Positions 4,767 to 10,886 of a DNA stretch of 10,886 bases are shown one piece after another. The translations under genes and the position numbers were made by a program. The notes under the pieces are model-generated. The model was not told the DNA's origin. It made no database searches and saw only the letters and a program-made list of their open reading frames with translations. The stretch is from Burkholderiales bacterium (GTDB taxonomy: Bacteria > Pseudomonadota > Gammaproteobacteria > Burkholderiales > SG8-41): positions 1 through 10,886 of the forward strand of contig SYEN01000375.1 in the NCBI GenBank assembly GCA_005800795.1. The letters run 5' to 3'. The stretch's first letter is position 1, and the number at the start of each line of letters is the position of its first letter.

Positions 4767-7349
4767 TCAAGCCGCCTTGCGTGCCTTTGCCGGAGCTTTC
4801 TTTTTAGCCACAGGTTTTTTTGCCACTTTAGCCTCGTCGGCCAGCTTGACTGCGGCCTTCGTCCCCGCCTTCGGTTCACGCGGCGCAAACTCAAACGACA
4901 CCTTGCCGTCGCCCCCGCGCACCAGAAACGCCGAAAACGGGCGCCCCTTCTTGCTGATGAATTTATGCAGCAAATCCGTCTTGCCGTCTCTTAACAGCTT
5001 GGCAACCTGCTCCGGCTCGATGTTGCGCTGAAGAATGATTTTGCCGGTGCGGAAGTCGCAGGTGCGCGGTTGCGCAGCGGATTTTTCGCAGATGTAGGCC
5101 ATGCCGTGGGCGTAGACGTTAGCCTTGCACTTGGGGCAAGGGCCGATGACTTCCTGACCGGTGAAATCCACTGGCTCGGCGTCTTCGTTGGCTTGGCCAA
5201 AATCGAATTCGAGTTTGTTTTCGGCGTTGAGCTTGATGTTGGCGGCGAACGGCCGTCCCAACCGCGAGCGGAACCCTTGTAGCGGGCCGATGTTCTTTTT
5301 GACAATCAGCTCATCGATTTCCGTCGAATCAAATTGCCGCCCGGCCAGAATGCGCCACAGAGAAAACTCGCATTTTTCGCACTGGAATTTCTTGTAATTC
5401 TCTTTGACCGTGCCGCCGCAGGCGGGGCACTTGGCTTGCAGCGTGACGTAATCGCCGGGCACGGTTTCACTTTCGCGCGCCTTCGCCTGATCGACGATGT
5501 GTTTCGTCATCTTGGCGATTTCTTTCATGAAGGTGGCACGTTTTAATTTGCCGTGCTCCATTTGCTTCAACTTGAATTCCCACTCGCCGGTCATTTCAGG
5601 CGAAGCCAGTTCGGGTATATCCAAGCCGCGCAGCAGCGTCAGCAGCGAAAACGCCTTGGGCGTGGCCTGCAATTCACGGCCCAGTCGTACCAGGTATTCT
5701 TCGGCGATCAGCTTTTCTATGGTCACCGCGCGCGTGGCCGGCGTGCCGAGGCCGCGTTCTTTCATCGCATCGCGCAGTTCTTCGTCGTCCACCAGCTTGC
5801 CCGCGCCCTCCATGGCGGAGAGCAGCGTGGCCTCGGTGAAGCGCGCGGGCGGCCGGGTTTGCGTGGCGAGAATATCGATGGCTTCGGTTTTGGCCTTTTC
5901 GCCTTTTTTCACTGCCACAAGGTTGGGCGTGTCGCCGTCTTCGGCGGAAGCCCTGCCGTGCACTTCCAGCCAGCCCGCGTTGACGAGCACTTTGCCTTCG
6001 CTCTTGAAGGCCTCTTTTTCCACGCGCGTGATACGCGTGGTGACCATGTACTCCGCGCTTGGGTAAAACACCGCGAGGAACTGCCGCACCACCAAGTCGT
6101 ATAACTTCGCTTCGATTTCGTTCAGCGCCTTAGGCGATTGACCGGTGGGGATGATCGCAAAGTGGTCGGAGATTTTCGCGTTATTGAAAATGCGTTTAGT
6201 GGGTTTAACCCAGCCTTGCTTGAGTATTTTTTTAGCGAACGGGGCGTAGGGCGTGCCATCCATCTCGCCGAGTGTGGCTTTCACCGTGTCGAGATAATCT
6301 TCAGGCAACGCGCGCGAGTCGGTACGCGGATAAGTCAGCACTTTGTGCTTTTCATACAGCGACTGCGCCAGCGACAAGGTCGTGCGAGCGCTGAATCCAA
6401 AGCGTCCGTTGGCAGCGCGTTGCAAACTGGTGAGGTCGAACAACAGCGGGGATGCCTGCGTGGTGGGCTTGCTTTCTTCCTCGATCTCGCCGGGCTTGCC
6501 TTCACACTTTGCCTTGATCGCCTCGGCGCGCTTTGCGTCCCAGATACGCTCGGCGCGCAGGTCTGCGTCGGCCTCATTGTCCTTTGCTTCCTTGGCGTCT
6601 TTGCTGTCTTTCTTGGCCTTGGCGAAGTTCTCGTCGATCCAGCGGCCCGCGTACGAGCCTTCGGCTACGCCGAACGTGCCGTGCACTTCCCAGTAATCCT
6701 TGGGCACGAAGCGTTTGATTTTTTCCTCGCGCTCAACGAGGATCGCGAGCGTGGGCGTTTGCACCCGGCCCACAGGCGTTTTGTGAAAACCGCCGCTCTT
6801 GCTGTTGAACGCCGTCATCGCCCGCGTGCCGTTAATGCCCACCAGCCAGTCGGCCTCGGAGCGGCAAATCGCAGCATCGGCCAGCGGCAGCATGTCTTCG
6901 TCGCTGCGCAGGTTTTTGAAACCTTCCTTGATCGAACCCGCGGTCATGGATTGCAGCCACAGCCGTTTCACCGGCTTTTTGCTGCCAGCGTGGCTGGCGA
7001 TATAACGGAAAATCAGCTCGCCCTCGCGACCCGCGTCGCAGGCGTTGATGACGCCGGTGACGTCCTTGCGCTTCAGCAGTTTCGTCAGCAGTTTCAGCCG
7101 CGCTTCGGATTTTTCGATCGGCAGCAAATCAAAATGCGGCGGAATCACCGGCAGGTTGGCAAACGACCATTTGCCGCGCTTGACTTCGAATTCGTCGGGC
7201 ACGGCGATCTGCACCAGATGACCCACGGCGGACGACAACACAAAATCGTCGCTTTCAAAGTAGTCGTCGTGGCGCTTGAAGCCGCCGAGGACTCGCGCTA
7301 TATCGCCCGCCACTGAAGGCTTCTCAGCGATAATTAGTTGTTTTGACAT
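4767..7349 (-). CDS. topB: DNA topoisomerase III (type IA)
   Basis: This 860-residue enzyme relaxes or decatenates DNA by passing a strand through a transient 5'-phosphotyrosyl break. The Toprim domain has IIAEKPSVAGDIARVLGG at 6-23 with Glu9, and the metal site NACDAGREGELIFRYI at 102-117 (Asp105, Glu109, Glu111). Topoisomerase core motifs include GRVQTPTLAILVERE (194-208), SLQRAANGRFGFSARTTL (308-325) and the catalytic Tyr340 in LTYPRTDSR. GLGTPATRAVTIEKLI lies at 533-548. Two C-terminal zinc-finger-like modules follow (Cys641/644/657/660 and Cys738/741/754/764), each leading into a GRPF-containing repeat (698-701 and 802-805). The tail 834-860 is Lys/Ala-rich. Residues 241-295 hold a charged low-complexity insertion (KKDSKDAKEAKDNEAD). 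It is longer than E. coli TopB (about 650 residues) because of the C-terminal modules, as is usual in Betaproteobacteria. Start ATG 7349 fits the conserved N-terminus, though its Shine-Dalgarno is weak. It lies downstream of dprA on the same strand. Confidence 0.95.
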   Translation of the reverse strand: MSKQLIIAEKPSVAGDIARVLGGFKRHDDYFESDDFVLSSAVGHLVQIAVPDEFEVKRGKWSFANLPVIPPHFDLLPIEKSEARLKLLTKLLKRKDVTGVINACDAGREGELIFRYIASHAGSKKPVKRLWLQSMTAGSIKEGFKNLRSDEDMLPLADAAICRSEADWLVGINGTRAMTAFNSKSGGFHKTPVGRVQTPTLAILVEREEKIKRFVPKDYWEVHGTFGVAEGSYAGRWIDENFAKAKKDSKDAKEAKDNEADADLRAERIWDAKRAEAIKAKCEGKPGEIEEESKPTTQASPLLFDLTSLQRAANGRFGFSARTTLSLAQSLYEKHKVLTYPRTDSRALPEDYLDTVKATLGEMDGTPYAPFAKKILKQGWVKPTKRIFNNAKISDHFAIIPTGQSPKALNEIEAKLYDLVVRQFLAVFYPSAEYMVTTRITRVEKEAFKSEGKVLVNAGWLEVHGRASAEDGDTPNLVAVKKGEKAKTEAIDILATQTRPPARFTEATLLSAMEGAGKLVDDEELRDAMKERGLGTPATRAVTIEKLIAEEYLVRLGRELQATPKAFSLLTLLRGLDIPELASPEMTGEWEFKLKQMEHGKLKRATFMKEIAKMTKHIVDQAKARESETVPGDYVTLQAKCPACGGTVKENYKKFQCEKCEFSLWRILAGRQFDSTEIDELIVKKNIGPLQGFRSRLGRPFAANIKLNAENKLEFDFGQANEDAEPVDFTGQEVIGPCPKCKANVYAHGMAYICEKSAAQPRTCDFRTGKIILQRNIEPEQVAKLLRDGKTDLLHKFISKKGRPFSAFLVRGGDGKVSFEFAPREPKAGTKAAVKLADEAKVAKKPVAKKKAPAKARKAA

Positions 7350-7441
7350 GGTTTTTGGGCCGCGCCCTTAGGAATAGATACTGGGAAAATCGCGACGAAT
7401 CGCAAGTGGCACCGCACGTTGCAGTGCAAAAAGAGGCGCAG

Positions 7442-7471
7442 ATAATAAGAACAAACCGGGCGCGAGCGCAA
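7442..7471 (-). promoter_or_regulatory. Possible promoter for topB
   Basis: On the minus strand TATTAT (7447-7442) is a five-of-six match to a -10 box, with TTGCGC (7471-7466) 18 bases upstream as a weak -35. It would give a leader of about 85 bases before ATG 7349. The 201-bp gap 7350-7550 otherwise holds repeat copy C and no recognisable gene. Confidence 0.3.
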
Positions 7472-7515
7472 GCCACTTTGTCACAGGTGGGCAAAATAAC
7501 CTATGGCCAATATCA

Positions 7516-7542
7516 AAAAATATCAATAAAAACATATACTTA
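7516..7542 (+). repeat. Dispersed AT-rich repeat, copy C
   Basis: AAAAATAT followed by the 19-base core CAATAAAAACATATACTTA (7524-7542) is the same as copy A apart from one base missing between the two parts. It starts about eight bases downstream of the dprA stop codon, in the gap before topB. A shorter partial repeat, TATCAA at 7511-7516 and again at 7521-7526, adjoins it. Confidence 0.65.
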
Positions 7543-7550
7543 TAAATCTA

Positions 7551-8639
7551 TCAACACACCCTTTGCCATAGTCCGCCTGGCAGGCTGGCGACGACGCCCT
7601 CCAATTCCAGCTGGATCAACGCTGCGCTTACTTCGTGCACCAGCAGGCCTGCGCGACCGGCCAGCGTGTCGATACCGCAGGGGTCGAATGCCATGTGAGC
7701 GAGCAGCGGGTGGTTGGAGGACGCTAACGCCGCTGTTTTGCTGGTGCCAGGGGCCTGCGGCAGCCGCAGCTCGGTCAGGATATCGGCCGCATCGTCCACC
7801 AGCTTGGCGCCCTGTTTAATCAGTACGTGGCAGCCCTTGGACAGGGTGGAGTGAATTGAGCCGGGAATGGCAAAAACATCCTTTCCCAGTTCGTTGGACA
7901 AGCGCGCGGTAATCAGAGAACCACTGGACAGCGCTGCTTCCACCACCAGACAACCGCGCGTCATGCCGCTGATAAGCCGATTGCGGCGCGGAAAATTGGC
8001 AGCGACCGGCGGCGTGCCCAGGGCGAACTCGGAGACGATCACCCCTTTGGCCGCGATGGCATGCGCCAGATCGCGATTGCGCGCCGGGTAAACCTTGTCG
8101 AGGCCGGTGCCGACGATGGCGACCGTGGACGACAGCCCGGCCAGTCCGCCTTGGTGCGCAGCGGCGTCAATGCCCAGCGCCATGCCGCTGACGATGGTTA
8201 GCCCTGCGTTGGAGAGCGCTGTGGAAAACGATTCCGCCGTGAGCTTGCCCTGGGCTGTGGCGTTGCGGCTGCCGACCACCGCGAGGGCAGGCACGTTCAA
8301 CAGTTCAAGCCGGCCCTTGGCGTAGATCAGCGGCGGTGGGTCAGCCGTTTGCAGCAACGCCTGCGGGTATTCGCTATCCGCGAGCGTAACGACATGATTG
8401 TTGCTGTCGGCAAGCCACGTTTCGACCGCCGCCGGATCGCTGTAAAGATCAGCGTCCAGAATGGCATCTGCCAGTTTGCCGGTGACGATGGCGGTGAGCG
8501 CTGTGCGGCTGGCACCGAGGATTTGCTCCGGCCCGCCGAAGGTGATCAACAGTTTGCGAAACGCCTCGCCGTTAAGCCCCGTGGTCAGTGACAAACGCAG
8601 CCACGCGGCAAGATCGGGGGCAAATGGTACAACAGGCAC
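7551..8639 (-). CDS. dprA: DNA-processing protein DprA (Smf)
   Basis: This 362-residue cytoplasmic protein starts at GTG 8639, 58 bases after the LysM gene stop; no upstream in-frame ATG was found and the Shine-Dalgarno is weak. DprA binds incoming single-stranded DNA in natural transformation and loads RecA. The N-terminal region (1-100) is the SAM-like part. The Rossmann-like core has ALAVVGSRNATAQG (118-131), IVSGMALGIDAAAHQGGL (149-166), IVGTGLDKVYPARNRDL (175-191), FPRRNRLISGMT (216-227), VVEAALSSGSLITARLSNE (232-250) and VFAIPGSIHSTLSKGCHVLI (255-274). This includes the conserved GSG-type and RNR motifs. Residues about 318-360 form the C-terminal winged-helix domain. The length is normal. 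It lies between the LysM gene and topB; smg, often next to dprA, is not present. The presence of dprA alone does not show that the organism is naturally competent. Confidence 0.94.
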   Translation of the reverse strand: MPVVPFAPDLAAWLRLSLTTGLNGEAFRKLLITFGGPEQILGASRTALTAIVTGKLADAILDADLYSDPAAVETWLADSNNHVVTLADSEYPQALLQTADPPPLIYAKGRLELLNVPALAVVGSRNATAQGKLTAESFSTALSNAGLTIVSGMALGIDAAAHQGGLAGLSSTVAIVGTGLDKVYPARNRDLAHAIAAKGVIVSEFALGTPPVAANFPRRNRLISGMTRGCLVVEAALSSGSLITARLSNELGKDVFAIPGSIHSTLSKGCHVLIKQGAKLVDDAADILTELRLPQAPGTSKTAALASSNHPLLAHMAFDPCGIDTLAGRAGLLVHEVSAALIQLELEGVVASLPGGLWQRVC

Positions 8640-8697
8640 GGCGGGAACGAGGCAAAGCCGCCGCGCGCAAATGACGCGGAAGCAGCGGCGCGGAGAA

Positions 8698-9840
8698 TCA
8701 GGGTGTGGTAACGATATCGTCGATGGCGACCGGCAGATTCGACTGCATCACCAACCCGAACGCCGCGCGTTCGAAGGTGCGAAACACCATCACCAGACCG
8801 TAACGCTCTTCAGGCAGCTTGGCGATATCGGCATCGTTAATCGGCTTTTGCACGCTGAATATCGGACTGTCGCGCACGTTCAGTTGTTCTTCAAAGTATG
8901 GCCGGCGCGCGTCGCTGCCGGTGGGGCCAGTGCGCCCGAGCAAGGAGCTCGTGCGCAAGGCGTAGCGCGAGCTCGCCGGACTGCGGTAAAGCGCTAATAT
9001 GTGCCCTGCTTCCAACCCATCCTTTGACCCCTTGGACAAGCTCACCACAGAGTAACGACCCGTCTCATACAAATTATCGTTGAGCGACATCACGCGGCCC
9101 TGCACTTTGCCCGCTGGCGCGCGCGGCGCGTAGGCAAACACCGGAACTTCCTTGGTAATGGGCACCAGACTGTCACCGGTGTAGATTTCCTGCGTGGATT
9201 TGATGATCTCGATGCGACTGATGTCCCCAAAGTGTCGCACGCGTGCTTCGCCCAGATAGAGACCGAGATAGCCGATGGTGGTACCGGTGTCCGGATCCAC
9301 CAGCTTGTCGCCGCGGCGATAGATATGCCAGTTGTCGCCTTTGTCTTTGGCAAGGCCGCGCACATAGGCAAGGTTGCCGGCACCTACCACCACGCGCGAT
9401 TCTTCGGTGGCGATAATCTTCGGCGCGCTGTTCAACTCATTTTCGCTGATCACCAATGGGCGCGATATAAATGGCTCGATGATGCCGGGCGCGATGGTGG
9501 GCACAGCGTCTGAGATGTTTTCAACGCGCACGCGCGGTGACAGGGCCACGGTTTCCACGCGCAAGCGGCCCGTGGCGCGATCCAGCACCAGTACGTCACC
9601 CGGGAAAATACGGTGGGGGTTGCGAATCTGCTGACGGTTGAGGTTCCACAATTGCGGCCAGTTCCACGGCTTCTCAAGGTAACGGCCAGAGATGCCCCAC
9701 AACGTGTCGCCCCGCTCAACGGTATAGCGTTCAGGCGCATCCGGCTTCAGACCTTGCAACGCCTGCGCGCCGGCAGTAGCTGCGAGCAGGGACGCAGCAG
9801 CGGCCAGCAGCAACGATATAATGCGGTTTTTCATGGACAT
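8698..9840 (-). CDS. Secreted LysM peptidoglycan-binding-domain protein
   Basis: I place the start at ATG 9840 (380 residues). AAGGTG lies five bases upstream there, and the protein then begins directly with a signal peptide. A longer frame from 9903 would add 21 uncharacteristic residues. The signal peptide is residues 1-27: MSMKNR, a Leu/Ala-rich core, and the AQA cleavage motif at 25-27. A LysM domain follows at 38-87 (YTVERGDTLWGISGRYL, WPQLWNLNRQQIRNPHRIFPGDVL), which binds the glycan strands of peptidoglycan. The remaining 290 residues form an envelope domain with no motif I can name, containing RRGDKLVDPDTG and EAGHILALYR. Proteins of this layout regularly lie upstream of dprA and divergent from def-fmt in Betaproteobacteria. 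Their exact role is not known. The last residues are DDIVTTP. Confidence 0.88.
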   Translation of the reverse strand: MSMKNRIISLLLAAAASLLAATAGAQALQGLKPDAPERYTVERGDTLWGISGRYLEKPWNWPQLWNLNRQQIRNPHRIFPGDVLVLDRATGRLRVETVALSPRVRVENISDAVPTIAPGIIEPFISRPLVISENELNSAPKIIATEESRVVVGAGNLAYVRGLAKDKGDNWHIYRRGDKLVDPDTGTTIGYLGLYLGEARVRHFGDISRIEIIKSTQEIYTGDSLVPITKEVPVFAYAPRAPAGKVQGRVMSLNDNLYETGRYSVVSLSKGSKDGLEAGHILALYRSPASSRYALRTSSLLGRTGPTGSDARRPYFEEQLNVRDSPIFSVQKPINDADIAKLPEERYGLVMVFRTFERAAFGLVMQSNLPVAIDDIVTTP

Positions 9841-10000
9841 AGCAGCACCTTGATGAGTTTTCGGTCGTGCGCGATAGTGCAGACGACCATAGCCGGGACA
9901 CACCCTTCAGCGTTACCCAACGGCTGGATTGTTGTACCGGCGCAACATCACACTTTGGATTAAATTCTGCATCTAGTTACTTCTATCAGCAAGACTTTTT
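9841..10000. promoter_or_regulatory. Divergent control region between the LysM gene and def
   Basis: This 160-base gap must carry the promoters for both directions. The stretch 9950-9999 is the AT-rich part. TTGGAT-like and TTACTT-like boxes can be picked out for def, but none is close to consensus. No gene, strong hairpin or clear repeat copy is seen here. Confidence 0.4.
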
Positions 10001-10504
10001 GTGTCCAAGCTCACCATTTTGCTGTACCCTGACCCACGACTGCACACGGTGGCCCAGCCTGTGCGGAACGTAAATGACGAAATTCGTCAATTAATCAAGG
10101 ACATGGCTGAAACCATGTATGCTGCACCGGGCGTTGGCCTCGCCGCAACACAGGTGGATATACACAGGCGCATTATTGTCATTGACACCTCGCCCGCCCG
10201 CGACCAATTGCGCGCCTATATCAATCCGGAGATCCTTGAAGCCACCGGTATCGCTGATTGTGACGAGGGCTGTTTGTCGCTGCCCGGCATCTACGAAAAG
10301 ACCCAGCGTGCGCAGCACGTGCGGGTACGGGCGCTGGGCGCCGATGGCCAATCGTTCGAACACGAGGCCGACGGGCTGGAGGCTGTGTGCATTCAGCATG
10401 AAATGGATCATCTGGAAGGCAAAGTGTTTGTCGAGCGCCTGTCCAGGCTAAAACAGCAACGTATTTTGGCCAAGATCAAAAAACGGCAGCGCGACGTGGC
10501 CTGA
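10001..10504 (+). CDS. def: Peptide deformylase
   Basis: This 167-residue cytoplasmic metalloenzyme removes the N-formyl group from new proteins. All three signature motifs are present: GVGLAATQ (44-51), EGCLS (89-93) and QHEMDHLEG (132-140). Cys91, His133 and His137 bind the metal and Glu134 is the catalytic base. GTG 10001 is the start that gives the usual N-terminus SKLTILLYPDPRLHTVAQPV; the sequence before it has only a weak AGCAAGA-like ribosome site. The C-terminus is basic (KQQRILAKIKKRQRDVA), as in many proteobacterial homologues. It is followed after 47 bases by fmt on the same strand, the usual def-fmt order. Confidence 0.97.
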   Translation: MSKLTILLYPDPRLHTVAQPVRNVNDEIRQLIKDMAETMYAAPGVGLAATQVDIHRRIIVIDTSPARDQLRAYINPEILEATGIADCDEGCLSLPGIYEKTQRAQHVRVRALGADGQSFEHEADGLEAVCIQHEMDHLEGKVFVERLSRLKQQRILAKIKKRQRDVA

Positions 10505-10523
10505 CGGCGTAACTGAAATATCA

Positions 10524-10542
10524 TAACTATCTGTTTTTAAAA
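10524..10542 (-). repeat. Doubtful fourth copy of the dispersed AT-rich repeat
   Basis: The minus-strand sequence TTTTAAAAACAGATAGTTA matches the 19-base core at 14 positions. Its AAAAACAGATA part agrees with copy B. It lies in the short def-fmt gap and touches the fmt Shine-Dalgarno. With five mismatches it may be only AT-rich leader sequence. Confidence 0.2.
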
Positions 10543-10551
10543 GGATTTATT

Positions 10552-10886
10552 TTGCGGCTGATTTTTGCCGGAACGCCTGCTTTTGCCGCAACCGCGCTGC
10601 AAGCGCTGATCGATGCGGGCCACGAAATTGTGTTAGTGCTTACTCAGCCTGACCGGCCGGCCGGACGCGGCTTAAAGTTCGTTGCGTCCGAAGTAAAAAA
10701 TATGTCACAAAAACAATCACTTAGAGTTGAGCAGCCCCTCACACTCAAAACTGATGGCGCGCGTGATTTAATCGCCGCTACGCACGCCGACGCCATGATC
10801 GTCGCTGCGTATGGCCTGATTTTGCCGCCCGCGATTCTGACGCTGCCGCGGCTGGGCTGCATCAATATTCATGCATCTCTGCTGCC
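10552..10886 (+). CDS. fmt: Methionyl-tRNA formyltransferase, N-terminal part (cut by window end)
   Basis: A TTG codon at 10552 starts a frame that stays open to the window edge (111 codons). AGGA (10542-10545) lies six bases upstream and no better ATG start exists. The protein begins MRLIFAGTPAFAATALQAL and continues with VLTQPDRPAGRGLK (29-42), AAYGLILPPAIL (85-96) and INIHASLL (104-111). These are the formyltransferase fold and the 10-formyl-THF site residues Asn105 and His107. The third catalytic residue (an Asp near 144 in the E. coli enzyme) lies beyond the window. Fmt formylates Met-tRNAfMet so that translation can initiate, and Def, encoded just upstream, later removes the group. Codons 46-68 are more AT-rich than the rest, but the frame and family match hold throughout. 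Confidence 0.93.
   Translation, partial: MRLIFAGTPAFAATALQALIDAGHEIVLVLTQPDRPAGRGLKFVASEVKNMSQKQSLRVEQPLTLKTDGARDLIAATHADAMIVAAYGLILPPAILTLPRLGCINIHASLL

Noticed and set aside
4652..4894. Frame of 80 codons bridging the end of topB and the start of the OCD-like gene, overlapping its ATG
   Set aside because: The overlap suggests coupling, but most of it is the Lys-rich topB tail read in another frame, giving an Arg-rich product without a ribosome site.
6138..7316. Open frame of 392 codons on the plus strand opposite topB
   Set aside because: It lies wholly antisense to a topoisomerase with all catalytic motifs. It shows no recognisable domain, and its length is explained by GC-rich codon use.
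7403..7478. Distant inverted repeat AAGTGGC / GCCACTT in the topB leader
   Set aside because: Seven bases at a separation of more than 60 are expected by chance and make no convincing structure.
7343..7819. Plus-strand frame of 158 codons across the topB-dprA gap
   Set aside because: It is antisense to dprA and the topB start, crosses the AT-rich repeat and has no family resemblance.
9841..9903. N-terminal extension of the LysM protein from ATG 9903
   Set aside because: The start at 9840 has a good AAGGTG site and leads directly into a signal peptide. The extra 21 residues would bury the signal peptide.

Overview
The window is GC-rich chromosomal DNA that looks betaproteobacterial (Burkholderiales-like or an uncultured relative). 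Three things point that way: a solitary Bug/TctC-type periplasmic binding protein, the housekeeping block fmt-def facing LysM protein-dprA-topoisomerase, and several proteins with Lys/Ala-rich C-terminal tails. Species cannot be read from the sequence. No rRNA, tRNA, CRISPR array, transposase or phage gene was seen. Half of the eight intact or partial genes whose starts are visible begin with GTG or TTG.

Left part (1-2356): the 3' end of an MgtE-family Mg2+ transporter gene is followed at once by a TfoX-N-domain protein gene. Both face a minus-strand class V (serine/alanine-glyoxylate type) aminotransferase gene. A perfect 13-bp hairpin with a U-tract on the minus strand sits inside the end of the TfoX-like gene and probably terminates the aminotransferase transcript. 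The aminotransferase frame carries an extra N-terminal Cro/YdaS-like helix-turn-helix of about 60-70 residues. An internal ATG with its own good ribosome binding site can yield the ordinary enzyme without it.

Middle (2357-4766): an AT-rich 176-bp divergent promoter region separates the aminotransferase from a secreted Bug/TctC solute-binding protein gene. It holds a TTGACA-N17-TATTAA promoter and three ATTAAC/GTTAAT motifs. Convergent to the Bug gene is an ornithine cyclodeaminase/mu-crystallin family dehydrogenase. The gap between that gene and topB contains two inverted repeats and a small hairpin over the ribosome binding site.

Right part (4767-10886): topB (DNA topoisomerase III), dprA (ssDNA/RecA loader in transformation) and a secreted LysM-domain protein gene lie on the minus strand, transcribed in the order LysM, dprA, topB. 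Divergent from them are def (peptide deformylase) and fmt (Met-tRNA formyltransferase, cut by the window edge). Fmt adds the formyl group that Def later removes. The smg gene that often follows dprA is absent; an AT-rich gap of about 200 bp stands in its place.

The most unusual non-coding signal is a dispersed AT-rich repeat of about 27 bp. It has three clear copies and one doubtful copy, all in intergenic gaps of this otherwise GC-rich window (2416-2443, 3533-3560, 7516-7542, and perhaps 10524-10542). No complete new system was recognised. The candidates for novelty are the repeat, the HTH-aminotransferase dual-start gene with its operator-like promoter, and the coding-sequence-embedded terminator.
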